Shown here in pieces: positions 23,941 through 35,386 of a stretch of DNA of 64,000 bases. The stretch spans positions 65,055,073 through 65,119,072 of the forward strand of contig CAXKWD010000006.1 of the NCBI GenBank assembly GCA_964059195.1. Direction: 5' to 3'. Each line of letters begins with the position of its first letter. Positions within the stretch are counted from its first letter, which is position 1. Made by a program: the position numbers and the translations under genes. Below the pieces are notes generated by a model, which was not told the origin of the DNA, ran no database searches, and saw only the letters and a program-made list of their open reading frames with translations. The DNA is from Ectobius pallidus. Taxonomy: Eukaryota; Arthropoda; Insecta; Blattodea; Ectobiidae.

Positions 23941-24785
23941 CTAGCTTAAAAGGCCCGGCGTTGCCCGGGTTTTTTATTTTGTAATTGGAAATTAACTTAT
24001 GAAGGACTTTAGATTTTTAAATTCTAGGTCCTAATATAGGTATTTATAGTTTGAAATAGGAAGAACGACTTATCACACTCAAACTATTCCCTCAGAAAAC
24101 GCTTGATATAGGTTTTTATGGTTTTTATGGTTCATAGAGGATGTAGAATTTTGCATCCCATCGCTTGTACAGTACACAGCAAGCCTGGTAGGGGTTCAAA
24201 TAAGAAGAAACAGAAATTCCGGTAACATAAAATTGTATTATCGTGGCAGAGAATTTTTATTTCTTACTCTCATGTTACCATAAAACCGTTTTGGGGATGA
24301 AATTAAACAGAAATGCAATATCACTTTCATACTTCTCTTCCCAAAACATATTACCTTACCTCGTATTGTTTTCTCTAGGTCCAATTTAGAGAAAGTTATG
24401 TGACTGCATTATTTTCATGTATTTCATTCTTTAGTATTTATTCATAACATAAATTATATTGATACCTTCTCTAATTTCTCAAACTTCAATTTCATTTAAT
24501 TCCAAACCCATCTTATACCACTTGCAACAATACTGTTGTCAAGTTTTCTGTGATTTGGATTTGATAATTCTGTGTAATAAGGGATTAAGTATTCTCAAAG
24601 ACATTTGATTTTTGGCACTTAAAATAAAAAAAATTCCAAATCCTTTCTTAGTGAGCACCTACATTATGAAACGAAGGTACTGTCAAAATTCCAAGTCTCT
24701 ACCTGTTATAGTTTAGGCTCTACGTTGATTCCTGTCAGTGAGTCAGTCAGTCAGGTCAAAGCCTTTTATATATATATATATAGAT
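23941..24785. mobile_element. Possible transposon with CCCGGCGTTGCCCGGG end
   Basis: Begins with AGCTTAAAAGGCCCGGCG directly followed by TTGCCCGGG, and ends after a GTCAGTGAGTCAGTCAGTCA block with AAAGCCTTTTA and a (TA)n tract. The ends share an inverted TAAAAGGC. No coding capacity. Such ends recur in dispersed repeats of invertebrates, but the class was not determined. Confidence 0.4.
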
Positions 24786-24796
24786 TTTACAATTTA

Positions 24797-25350
24797 TTTT
24801 TTGTTCGACTATACTATAATACGCTTATTACGTATGACGTAACGGTATCATAATGACACTCATTTCGATACAGGCTTTTATTTCGAAACTGGTGTGTTAT
24901 CGATTATTATCGAATACGGAACGATATTGAGACCTTGAGAGTAGCAGCTGAAATCTCCATTACAAATGGCCTGTACTTAAAATAAAATCAATTCTGTTCG
25001 TGTTAATTTTAATATACTAAAATGCATTCATTACATGCTGTAAAAATCTGTTGGTTTGAAGAAAACTGGAAAAGAAAACTTCGATTTGATTGACGCCGTA
25101 ATCTGCCATCTGTCGTAGAAGACATGAACTATGTAACCAGCTGGTGCAAAGGTCAGCGCGCGCCGGTTCATTTGTATGAATATAAATGCAAAAATAAAAA
25201 CATGTAGATTAATTATGGTCGGATAAAAGCAGTTGTATGCAACTTGCCTGTAATGGTAGTTAAGATACTCGTATGAAAATTATGAAACTCGCGTTGCTCG
25301 TTTCTTAATGAATGCCATTATAGGCTTGTTGCATAATTTACTGGAGTTGA
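24797..25350 (+). repeat. Dispersed repeat R560, copy 2
   Basis: Same order of landmarks as copy 1. The CTGTCGTAGAAGACATGAAC block and the AACCAGCTGGTGC block after it are nearly identical to those at 12272-12312. Confidence 0.65.
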
Positions 25351-26258
25351 TACCGCTAGTTTTCTCTTCAAAACATGTAGACTAGCCTATGTTCGTATAT
25401 ACAGTGCAAATCTAAAATGAAGCCTCACTTTGTAAAATTACTATAGATTGAGTAGACAATAATTAGAAATTAAGTTATATAGATTGTTAACACTATACAA
25501 AGTAAGATCAAATTGTACAAAGAACGGAATACACCAAAACATGTAGTATTACTACTGTAATGGAACATGTTGATGTTATAATAAAAAAATTAAAAATTAA
25601 AACTCCGGAACTCTGGCGTCCATAGCTGGCGTTCGGGAATATTATGGTGATTTCCATGAGTTAGAACTTACTCAGCATTCAATTTCTTCTTATCTAAAAC
25701 TGTTACAGTTTGTCGTCACTTTCTACACAGTGTTATACAATTTATTTACTTGGGGAAAATATGGTATTCAAATTTATCTCAGATAAAAAAATTCATTTTG
25801 TCCCAAAACTTTAACCGTACTTAACTCGATATGTATTACCAACACTCTTTTTTATTATGTTTCACTTCAGCAGAGGAAAGAATAAGGAATACATTTTCCC
25901 TTTGCGGTTTTGAATAAAGTTGGCAGTTTCGTTGCAAAGGATTATTATGTAGACCACAAAATCAGCAACAAAAGGCAACGTCGGATTACGAGTGTCTTAT
26001 GCGTAGTGCATTTGTTGTTACACACGCGACAGAGGAATAAGCTGTTTGGCTGTTCGTTGACGCCATTCCTCAGAACATTCAACCTAGTTTTTAGACAGTG
26101 TTGAAGAAATATTCTGCGCTTACAACAGTAGATAATTTCGAGAAAACTATGCCACTCTTATCTATCTACCTTTACTTTAGTTTTACCTTAGTTTACATTT
26201 TAAGCAACCTACGCCGCCCGGGAGAAAACTATGTCACCGAATGGAATAAATTATAACA
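25351..26258. other. Non-coding intron sequence
   Basis: No exon-like frame or repeat end recognised; a 64-codon frame at 25910-26104 has no coding character. Confidence 0.35.
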
Positions 26259-26266
26259 CTCAAGGG

Positions 26267-26659
26267 CAGTGGTTCCCAACCGGTGGGTCGCGGAAGGGTT
26301 ACAGGTGGGTCGCGACTCGATCCTAAAACTATCAGAAACCATCGAATAAACCATCAGAAAAGATCAGAAAAGTCGAAACAAATCAAATTGTGATTTGATT
26401 GTTTTCTTGGTTCTTGATTTTTGGCATCTGGGGCCAATTATTTTCAAATCAGAACACAAACTGTTTATCAATAATTTGTATCTTCAAAAAAGCATATACA
26501 AGCTTATATATATTTGCCATATTTCATGGTAAATTATGTATACATAAGGAAGGGATACGATACAAATAAGGTTTTTTACTCCACCATAGACCGATGGACC
26601 GTGGAGGTATTCCGATAAGGAAAGGTGGGTAGCCAGCTGAAAAAGGTTGGGAACCACTG
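26267..26659. mobile_element. hAT MITE, SPIN-like
   Basis: A 393-bp element with perfect 15-bp inverted ends CAGTGGTTCCCAACC / GGTTGGGAACCACTG. The flanking octamers CTCAAGGG (26259-26266) and CTCTAGGG (26660-26667) differ at one base, as an aged 8-bp hAT target duplication. After the TIR comes GGTGGGTCGCG, the subterminal motif characteristic of SPIN elements and related hATs. No transposase; the frames inside are spurious. Confidence 0.85.
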
Positions 26660-26667
26660 CTCTAGGG

Positions 26668-28500
26668 CATACCTGAGCAACTGAGGGGAAACGTTTTAGT
26701 ACCCCACCCATGCTGTGACGTGTGAAACCTGCTCTTCATGTTCAGTGTCACGTCGAAACTGCTTTATTCTGACGTCAAGGGCGACTGTAGTGGGAGACAT
26801 TACCCCACCGCGCAGTGGCACAATGTGAACCAGTTGCGCACCCGTGCTCTAGGGGAGCCAACTTTGATTGCTTCATATGGAAAATACTCTTTAGTTTAAA
26901 ATATTTGCATATGATTATTTAATAGGCTCAGTTTGATAAAAGTTGAAAATTTAAAAATTCACTACGCCTTGAACTATTGTTTTCTCACGGTGATTGTAAA
27001 AATTGTCATACTGGGATGGTGAAAACCGTTGTCCTTAAGTTGGCAGTCCTATACCAGCAAATCAATAACAACTGTCTGCGCGCTCTAATATGGCTGCCTC
27101 CACGGTGCATAATTCATTACAATAAATCCAACATCTATTATTATTTTACAAATATAATATTGTCTAAAAATAGTGCTAGTAGGATTGCTACACTCGTCTT
27201 CACAGGCTTGTTTAGCAAACATACCTACTCGCAAAATAAAATCCAGTTTTTACCTCTTGGATCATATATAACTATTGCATTTACTTTAATGTCATCTACT
27301 GGCCTCTTAAATCTGCTCAGTTCCCATCTACTCTGTATGCAAATGACAACTGCTAAACTGTCAAGCTTTGTGTAGGCTATCAATGCTATTTATTAAGTAA
27401 TTATCTTTATAGGCTGAATGTTCTACAGACCCATTTGAAGTGTATCTAAAATGTATTCACTATTAGAAAATAAATAATTTAGAAAAGTGAGTTAATAATT
27501 AACTACAGAACCTTTATTAGCATCAAACGCCCGACATTGTGTTTGCAACTTATGGCATAATGGTGAATTTCAAATTCACACAGGACTATAACAGTAGATT
27601 CAGCTTTGTTGTACCACATGCAAGCATTTTTCTATCGTTTGCCCTGTTTCTGTGGCGAGGATCACAGTCAGTTAGGCTTATAAATGAAAATGATGTATAG
27701 CAGCTGTATATCTTGTTTAGATACGGTATCGTGTAACCGTTGTTGGTTCCATTGCATGCATCACTGCACTAGTTTGAAACTAATGGCAACTCCCTGCAGT
27801 TTCTAGTTACCTCCTCTGATTTGATGTACTTTAATTTTGGAATAGCAAGCTCGATGTTTTACCATATATACTGTATGTTCACGCTAGGGAAATTGCAAAA
27901 GGAATTTACGCTGCAATGAAAATGAGACGATATTCATGCATAGTTCTTTTAGAGAAGGCAGATTAATCAGAATGCTTAGAACTTTATTTATGATAAAAGT
28001 GTACAATAGGAATTGAACTACACGTGAGCTTTGTATGAGAATAAAGTACACGCAACTTTTAATTGGATTTGGTGTGAATTACGTTTGATAGATTAAAAGT
28101 TTTCAGAATTACGTGCTCTCAAGAAAAGAGAGAAAGTAATCAAAAAGAGCATTAAATAAATTATATTTTTATAAATTTGAATTTATGGAACTTCGAGATT
28201 TTAAAAGTGCTGGCAATGCTGAATGAAAACGAACCTTTTCTGATACTCCCCAAATTTATGATTGAAATGGTACACACTCTCTGAGATCTCGCTATTGATT
28301 TAACTAGGTCTAAATTGGTAAAAAAGTTGGTATCGGAATTCTCATCTTATTTGAAATTACAGAAATATTATAATTCATAGCGAGGTCTTAGAGAGTCTAG
28401 TCTTTAGACGATAGTCCTAAAGCAACATTATGTATATATTATATATATATATAAATCGGGGTCACTTTTGGCCTCTCGACAACTTTTTCTTATCTTTTTT
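26668..28500. other. Non-coding intron sequence
   Basis: Includes a 132-codon plus frame at 26977-27375 without recognisable motifs or splice context, which I do not call a gene. A TA tract lies near 28440. Confidence 0.35.
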
Positions 28501-28504
28501 TTTC

Positions 28505-28940
28505 TCTTTCGTAGTTTTACCTCTCCCTTGTAGGGACCTTTATGCGGCCCGCGCCGCCCGGGCCTTACCGGGCCGCGAGCTGTCGGGAGAGGAATGAACT
28601 ATGGATCACAACACAGACAGACATACTTTTTTGACCAGACAAGGACATGGAGGGCCTCCCCGGATGAGTGATCAGCCCAATGCCGGGGCCACCTCCGAGA
28701 CAATACGAACACATAGGACGATACACATCATTCACACACACATTCACTAGAACAAGGCGAGGATGGGGATGAAGATGATAATGACGGCCAGATGATATCC
28801 GGGGACCACAAGGTTACCTGACAGGTGAGGGAAAACCCCGGAAAAAACCTCACCTAGGTAACTTGTCCCGACCAGGACTCGTGCCCGGGCCCGCTGCGTG
28901 AGAGGATTGGACGCATCCCCTGAGCCACAGCGGTGGACAA
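28505..28940 (-). mobile_element. tRNA-derived SINE, minus strand
   Basis: Read on the minus strand from 28940: A-box-like GTGGCTCAGGGGATGCG, B-box-like GGGCACGAGTCCTGG (28872-28890 region), then CCTAGGTGAGGTTTTTTCCG and GGGGTTTTCCCTCACCTGTC. The end near 28541-28580 is a GC palindrome around GGCCCGGGC. The 3' limit is uncertain. Confidence 0.6.
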
Positions 28941-29259
28941 CTTTTTCTTATACAAATTATAATATAAAATATCGTTATATAAAGACCTCACATTAAATCA
29001 TATAACTTTAATTCAAATCTTATTGATTAAATTTACTTGCATTTGAGATAAATTTGAGATTCAGATAAATATCTGAAAAATAAAAGATAGCATTTAAAAC
29101 AGGTTTTGTAATAGGGAGTAGCATATTAATTGTTTACTCTTGTCGGGGACTCCGACTTTGTAGATCGAAATTTGGTGTTCATTTAGGTAATGAGCATCAT
29201 CAATGAGGGATACCTTCATTGTTCATGTCATAAAGCCATCCATCCTGAATATGTCTTAC

Positions 29260-29503
29260 CTGCAGTGCCTTCCATATAGGAGCAGAATGTCTGAAGATGC
29301 TAGTGTTGTGTTCTAACTTGACTACAGGTGCTAACAGTATTGTTATTTTGAACTTCTCGTTGTACTGGGGCTTCTCTGAGAGCATTACGACCGCAATAGT
29401 TGCACCCATGGAGTGACCCACAAAATGGAGGTTAGGCTGCCCAGTGACCGCAAGTACGTAGTCCACCATAGCTGGGAGGTCATACATTCCTATCTCGTGC
29501 CAG
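29260..29503 (-). CDS. Lipase 3-like gene, exon C (nucleophile elbow)
   Basis: A 244-bp minus-strand exon. The acceptor (TTTTTTAG) precedes 29503 and the donor GTAAGA begins at 29259. It enters in phase 2, so that AG from exon B plus C gives Ser, restoring the family motif WHE.G.YDLPAM.DYVL. It then encodes LHFVGHSMGAT, where the Ser of GHSMG is the predicted catalytic nucleophile, and continues through ILLAPVV to PIWKALQ. GHSMG in place of the commoner GHSQG is known among insect lipases. Predicted role: hydrolysis of acylglycerols or related esters, probably as a secreted gut or lysosomal enzyme. The Asp and His of the triad would lie in exons not found here. Confidence 0.92.
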
Positions 29504-29504
29504 C

Positions 29505-30060
29505 TAAAAAAGAACGCGCGTTTCCAAATTAGTCAGTGTATGAGTACAAGGCTGTACAGAAGATGATTGGAAGGTCTATATATACTTAAACGCAGTAGTA
29601 TATGGCACACATTCAGTAGATAAATATAGGAAAGTAATATATTATTCAATATTCAACTAGCGTCGGGATTCGAGAGGTTTTGCTTCAAAAAAACTTGAGA
29701 ATTTGTTGCAGTATTTAATGATCTTAAAGAGAAATTATGGATTGGAAATATCATTACCACTATCCTAATCACCTGAGTGTACAATAATAGAAATTAGGTA
29801 AAATGTACAAAGACAGAATAGTGTAAACTACGAAAAACCTAATGAAATAGATGTGTATTCGTGAAATCATAGAACATTATTTCCAATTAATATTAGTTCT
29901 GATGAACATTATCAGATTGTTACAAAGTTACTGTACAATAACAGTGGAAATCCCATCATAAAGTCACTATGTACCTCACAATACCTTATAATATGACGTA
30001 AATGTATTTAAGCGAGATAACTATTAAGGGTGACCAAACATAGGAGAGAGATTCTGTTTG
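29505..30060. other. Non-coding intron sequence
   Basis: No feature recognised. Confidence 0.35.
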
Positions 30061-30065
30061 GCACT

Positions 30066-30180
30066 GTGAAATTGAACTCTTGGTAGCTCAGTTGGTAGAC
30101 CATCGGCACGGAAATCCGAAGGTCATGGATTCGATTCCCAGTGTTGGAGGAATTGTTCTCCTACAATATTCTCATCTAAA
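30066..30180 (+). mobile_element. tRNA-derived SINE, family C
   Basis: A box TAGCTCAGTTGGTAGACCA and B box GGATTCGATTCCC, then GGAGGAATTGTTCTCC and a short tail. The head and the stretch between the boxes match 18863-18985 closely. Confidence 0.65.
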
Positions 30181-30480
30181 GCCGCGTACACACACGCCCA
30201 GCGAAGGCCAACGAATGTGAACCAATGCATTGGGGAGAATGTTGGTCGCCAACGCGTTGGCTTTCGGCCTCTCGTCCACATCAAACCACGGGGTTGGGGC
30301 CAAGGGATTCTACGCTACACTACGTCTATATCAGGCAAGGGGACCCAACGCCAACCTTTCGATGTTAACCAGAAGTCCGAACCTAAACCAAGGCCAACGA
30401 ATTCGTTGGCTCTGATTTGTCTCCTATACACACAGGGCTGTGTTGTTCGTTGGCCAGAGGCATCCTTATATCAAGGTTTT
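30181..30480. repeat. Possible MITE with GTTGGC inverted words
   Basis: GC-rich block that starts GCCGCGTACACACACG right at the SINE end. It repeats GGCCAACG and its inverse CGTTGGC several times (30208, 30250, 30391, 30403, 30449). It looks like a foldable DNA-transposon relic, but the ends are not defined. A 95-codon plus frame in it is spurious. Confidence 0.35.
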
Positions 30481-31345
30481 ACAGCAGTTATGAGTGATTA
30501 CTGATAAAATAGTATTCTGCAGCTGCCAGTCATTTCTTAGTTCCCCACATATCTACAATTTGACACATGTTTATGAAACCATAAAAAAGTTCAATAAAAT
30601 ATAGGAATAAGTAAGTAAACAACTACCGAAAACAAAAGACAATATTTATACTTCTACTTTCTCAAGCCGTAGTACGGATTCCGTACCGTAAGTAGAGGAA
30701 GTATTGTGTTCGTCAATGAAATTCAGAATTAATTTTCAGAATTAATAAGCGTCCTCTAAATTCTTAAATACAATTTTCAGAAACATATCTATTTGTATTT
30801 CTGTGAACAATATATCGTATAAAAGAAAATTTTATATTCGGGTTAAGTATATTCTGAGATGTAAAATAAGGTTGGTCAGAAGTTTCTCTTTATTACCACT
30901 TTGCATGAAGAAAATTTAATTTTTCGCGATTTTCTCTAAAACGACTTGAATGATTTTGTTTAAATTTTGTTCACAAGAATAAAAATCTTTGGGCGAAAAT
31001 TTTTCTGTAAAAAATTTGAAGGATAGTTATAAACAAGCTATTCAATCTTACAATCATGCTTAGGATACAGAATGTTATGAAGTCCTATCGTATAAGGTAT
31101 TTTTTAAGTTTTGCTTAAGTTTTAAGTGGTTAATATTAGAGAGCTTTCCCCATAGCGTGTTGTCGGATGCGGTACACTATTGTCACGTGATTGAATACGG
31201 TAAATTTAATAACTTTGTTCTGCCACGGAGTTTTTGTCATCGTAAATTGATACAGTATGGTAAAGGTAACAGAGAAAATGGAGGAACTGCTTCAGATTGC
31301 TGCACTTGGAGGTTTTAACAAAGACTTATTTGAGGATACGATACC
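30481..31345. other. Non-coding DNA with a short start-like frame
   Basis: At 31258 a frame MVKVTEKMEELLQIAALGG begins after an A-rich context and runs into the 61-bp repeat at 31346, where it stops. Too short to assign. Confidence 0.3.
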
Positions 31346-31406
31346 AAATTGTCCTAGAAAGTGCTAGGCCTATGATTAAACTTAATTGTCCATTGTTTCT
31401 GTTATA
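31346..31406 (+). repeat. 61-bp direct repeat, copy 1
   Basis: AAATTGTCCTAGAAAGTGCT onward matches 32705-32765 at 60 of 61 positions. A looser match continues at 31818-31862 versus 32890-32936 (ATTGTAAGAGTT and following). No protein is encoded. Confidence 0.8.
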
Positions 31407-32349
31407 AGCTTACAAATATGTGAATTCCATAGCACCTCATAACAGGATATACACATTAACATAACCTCAAAATGGGACTTTAATCAGAAAAATATAACGT
31501 TAAAGTGTAAAAATATAAGAACACTGCTACGTAAGTTTGTTGAAATGTTTCTGGGTATGTTACATGCATTAAATTATCTGCAGTGGTTTATTATACTAGA
31601 AATAATTGAGCCTAAAAATACACATAATTCAAAATCTGCTGTAATTTAAGAATAAAAATCAGATAAGATTATAGCTACATGCCACAAGTAGCCTAGACAG
31701 ATAAATATTTTGTATATTATCAGTAAATATTATTCAAGAAGTAAGTTGATTAGTGCCATCTTATTAGTTGAACTCTCATAAAATGAACAAAAAATCCTGC
31801 AAGTAAATAAGCCTATACACTATTGTAAGAGTTACATTTATAGGTTTGGGTCATGCTGTAGGCCTATGTTGTTCTGATTTAAGGTAGTAGTACACATTTG
31901 AAACCCAGAAAATGGTGAAAAATTACATTTTTCACAAACCACCTACTTAAATACAATGATTCTTCCTATTTAAATTGGTACTTTTCTGTTTTAATTCTAA
32001 GCCACCGTTTTTTAGATATAGAGTTTTTCCTAGAGAGCTATATTTATGCCACGCCCACTCTTGCCTGTCAAAAATTTATCTCCTGCCTTCTCAAATGATT
32101 CTTTACGCAAATTTTATATTCTGAATATCCTGCTGTATGCAGCAGATTCACATTTCTGTTCATAGATGGTCTGCAGTCACCTTAGTAACATACGTGGCAT
32201 CTTTTGGAGGAAAAGTAAATGAAAAACAGATGAAAAGAAGCTTGCGTATTTGTTTTGTTCGTTTGATCAAGCTGGTAGCACGTGTTGTTTGTATTTTTAT
32301 ATTGTGCTCTAACTGTAAACTTACAATAATTACTACAGTTCTTTTGAAA

Positions 32350-32716
32350 AAATGGGCAACGGCGTAATTTATGTAGGAAGAAAAGCAGGAAACGTTCTCA
32401 AAATAAATGTGCTACAACAAACGATCCTAAATGCAGACCTAATGTGATTCCAACTGTAGAAAAGAATGAAAGTGACTGTGAATCATTGATAGACCTTATG
32501 GATGAGGATTATTGTGGTTATGTACTATACCAAGTTGCAAAAGCAAAAGGGCAGAAATACAGCCACAAAGGGAGAGGCATCAAAATTGGGATTCTAAGCC
32601 AAATCAAGTCAATATATGAAAGGCTGACCAAGCCGGACATGCTAAAAAAATGCTTACATGGTAAAACACACAACCGTAATGAAGCTTTCAATGGAATGAT
32701 CTGGAAATTGTCCTAG
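32350..32716 (+). pseudogene. Transposase-like fragment, probably Mutator-like
   Basis: An open stretch of about 120 codons without an ATG; the longest part after a GTG at 32444 has 90 residues. It carries a Cys-rich basic start (RKKSRKRSQNKC), an acidic middle, KYSHKGRGIKIG, a Y.RLTKPDMLKKCLHGKTHN stretch, and NEAFNGMIW. The C.HGKT.N.NEAFN..IW signature is typical of a widespread animal transposon-derived protein family that I believe is annotated as Mutator-like transposase domain. The frame is broken exactly where the 61-bp repeat begins, so the conserved PK..FV continuation is lost. Identity as Mutator-like is from memory of the family and uncertain. Confidence 0.45.
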
Positions 32717-32765
32717 AATGTGCTAGGCCTATGATTAAACTTAATTGTCCATTGTTTCTGTTATA
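32705..32765 (+). repeat. 61-bp direct repeat, copy 2
   Basis: Starts within the codon for the last conserved residue of the transposase-like fragment and supplies its stop. Confidence 0.8.
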
Positions 32766-33425
32766 TTGTTAATTGGACACCAGAAGATTGTAGGCCAAAG
32801 TAAACACTAGTCAAAATCATACACTTAACACATGACACTGTAAAGAATAACTGAAGAACATGCTTTCAGTAAATAGGCCTAGGTATATAATATTGTAAGA
32901 GTTGCAATTGTAGGCTTAGATCACATTGTGTCTTGTTCACAATTTAGTTAAATGGGCACAAGAATATTGTAGCCTATGTAATCAACTTCATACACTTAAC
33001 ATAGGCCTACTTATCACAATTATCAAATTTCTGCGTTCTATCTTTTTTTCTTCTAATTCTGCTTTTCGTTATGCAATTTCCAATTTTCTTTCTTCTACTT
33101 CCTTCTGTTATAGATTGCTTTCAGCTTTTTGCTAAATAGATTCTATGCGTCTTCTTTTTCTCATTTGAATTAGATCTATAAAACTAAATTTGGAACCTTG
33201 GGCAATCAGCTGATCATTGGAAATTGGGTGAGGTTCTAGCTTTTTGTTGAAAGTTAAATCATTGCTGTGTGGTGGGATGTCATCCACAATCACGTTATTG
33301 TTTATATGCTGAATATTTATGCCAGCTTTAACACTTTTTTTAACATTAACATTAAACATTTTTATTTACATTACTTACTTACGTTATTATTATTACACAT
33401 TTAATACAAGTAAAAACAAATAAAA
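32766..33425. other. Non-coding repeats, unclassified
   Basis: Two short internally similar stretches (32766-32832 and 32945-33004) share ATTGTAG, TCAA and TCATACACTTAACA. A 75-codon minus frame at 33132-33359 has a basic RKRRR end but no family match. Confidence 0.3.
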
Positions 33426-34464
33426 CCAATCATACCCCTATATGAGCAAAGCTCGTGTTTAGGGGTATAGTATATTAATATAATTACATATCCATTCACA
33501 GTATACTACAAAGGAAAAATTCTAAATTTATGAGTACAATGTAAATAAAAATAATTTTTCAGCTTTAACCAGTGGTTTAAAATAGCATTTACAACAAAAA
33601 ATATAATAAATTGGATTGAAAACATTGAAAAACCAAACAAAATTAAAGTTGTGCTATTAATATTATATAATGATTTTTTTCCCTCTTAAAATGTTTAAGA
33701 TTGTAATTTACATATTCAGGGAACTCAGCAATAAAATTACTATACAATTTCAAACCATAGTTTTTACCATTTTCGTCGTCTTACATTTTGATTCAGCGAA
33801 ACGAAAGATGGCGTTTCTTCTTGTATTTTGACAATTACTATAGGAAATAAATTTAGATCTGTTTTTATGGTAATATACTAATAATTTTAACTTATACAGC
33901 TGTTAGATTTTCAAAACATTGAATTCGGCATATAATAGTTTTGATGGGTAATCAATAGGTTTATTTAAACAAATTTTTATTATTCTCTTTTGAAGTAAAA
34001 TTAATTTTGTACAAATGGCCTTAGAAACGCTACCCCAGCCAATAATTCCGTATTGGATTAACGATTCAACTAGTGCTAGATATATAGACCGTAATGTAGA
34101 AGTTGGAAGTAAATTTTGAAGAATAACAAATTTGTAAATAGTCTTGCGTGTTTTATTTGTGATAAATGCAATATGCTTATCCCATTTGAGATGTCTATCA
34201 ATAATAATTCCTAAGTATTTAACTTCAGAAGATTCTTTTAAACAAGGGAAATTACACATTTGCTTAGAATTACAGAAGGTTTCATGCAATTTTATATTTA
34301 AAGCTGGGTTGGGTTTGGCGTTTACTACTGAATACTGCACAATTCCTGTCCCCTGTCTTCTAGTCATCTCCTTCTTGAAGCTGATTCACCAGACTCGTTT
34401 TTAACCTTAAATACATTAGCCATACTGAAATTATTGCCATCTCCTTCCAAAATCCCGGGATCAT
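33426..34464 (-). pseudogene. Non-LTR retrotransposon fragment, reverse transcriptase C-terminus
   Basis: On the minus strand a 154-codon frame (34367-33903) shows the region after the reverse transcriptase catalytic core: VKYLGIIIDRHLKWDKHI, then LRSIYLALVESLIQYGIIGWG, then L..LQKRIIKI. The YADD core and endonuclease are absent, so it is 5'-truncated. 3' of the stop the element continues non-coding to a stable hairpin at 33434-33470 (ATACCCCTA...GAGCTTTGCTC...TAGGGGTAT), a plausible 3'-end recognition structure. At its upstream side lies the hAT element at 34465. Confidence 0.7.
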
Positions 34465-35234
34465 CAGTGGCGGACGCAGAGGGGAGATCGAGGGGATATA
34501 TCCCCCCGAAATTTGAAAAAAAAAAAAAAAAAAACAGTAGAAAGAATAGGCTGTAAATGCGAATCGGTACAACGAATTTTACATACCTTTTTTGTCTGTG
34601 TTCTCTAGCAAATAAATTGCTTATTTTTCATGAATTGAAATGAATGGACTCTAGAATACAGAAAATAATAGTCCTTAGTCAACTTGTTAAGTTCGAATTT
34701 TTACAATCAGTTGCTCTTAGATCTGTTCTAACATTATCATCCCATTTTCATCTCGGATCTGCTCATTGTCATTTTCCTCCTGGTCTTCCCATTAGATTTC
34801 ATAAAATGATCGCCTACATAAATCTGGATTAGTTCTTGTGTGTATAAACATAAAAAGAGTGCGCTTAGGAAAATAAATGCCCCTCTCCACTACCATTCGA
34901 GCGACATAATTATACAGTACGTATTAACCCCCATCTTACGATATTAGGAGAGCGATACAGACTGTAAATTTTATTTTTGTACAGCTTTCTGTATTCCCTT
35001 GACATCCCATACTTTTTGGCCCACCTATTTCCCTTAAAACTTTTTTTCAAATCCTTTCAACTTGTGTACCTCTTGTAATGGTGATTGGACATGTTTCACA
35101 TTCAAACAAAACTACAGTACTATCGTAACGTTACAGTTTTATAACACTTATAAATATTATATATATATATAGTTTTAATTATCTTTCTATCTCTTCAAAT
35201 CCCTCCCCGAAAGAAAATTCTACGTCTGCCACTG
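34465..35234. mobile_element. hAT non-autonomous element
   Basis: A 770-bp element with ends CAGTGGCGGACGCAGA / TCTACGTCTGCCACTG and an exact 8-bp duplication GGGATCAT at 34457-34464 and 35235-35242. It contains an A tract (34517-34534), a TA tract (35158-35172), and no transposase. Confidence 0.9.
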
Positions 35235-35242
35235 GGGATCAT

Positions 35243-35386
35243 CGTAAGGATTTGAACCAATAACCTCATGCAGGAAAATCAATGTTAAAGCGAAGTTTTT
35301 CCTGTTTTTCCTGTTTTTCGGGATTCATGTCTACTACCGTAAAGCTTCATGCTAATCTTTTCGAAATAACATGTCACCTTGTAGGA
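35243..35386 (-). other. tRNA-like B box region interrupted by a hAT
   Basis: On the minus strand TATTGGTTCAAATCC (about 35251-35265) resembles a B box and adjoins the hAT target site. Sequence on the other side of the hAT (34464 downward) would continue it. This may be a SINE split by the insertion. Confidence 0.3.

Larger units (their letters stand above)
22420..29259 (-). other. Lipase intron C-D (6.8 kb)
   Basis: Intron between the phase-0 donor of exon C and the acceptor of exon D. It contains (ATA)n at 22455-22495, (TTA)n near 23068-23121, the CCCGGCGTT element, repeat R560, a SPIN-like hAT MITE and a SINE. No other exon was recognised in it. Confidence 0.7.

Noticed and set aside
26977..27375. 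132-codon plus frame as a nested gene
   Set aside because: No motif, no start context, no splice sites, and composition like the surrounding intron.
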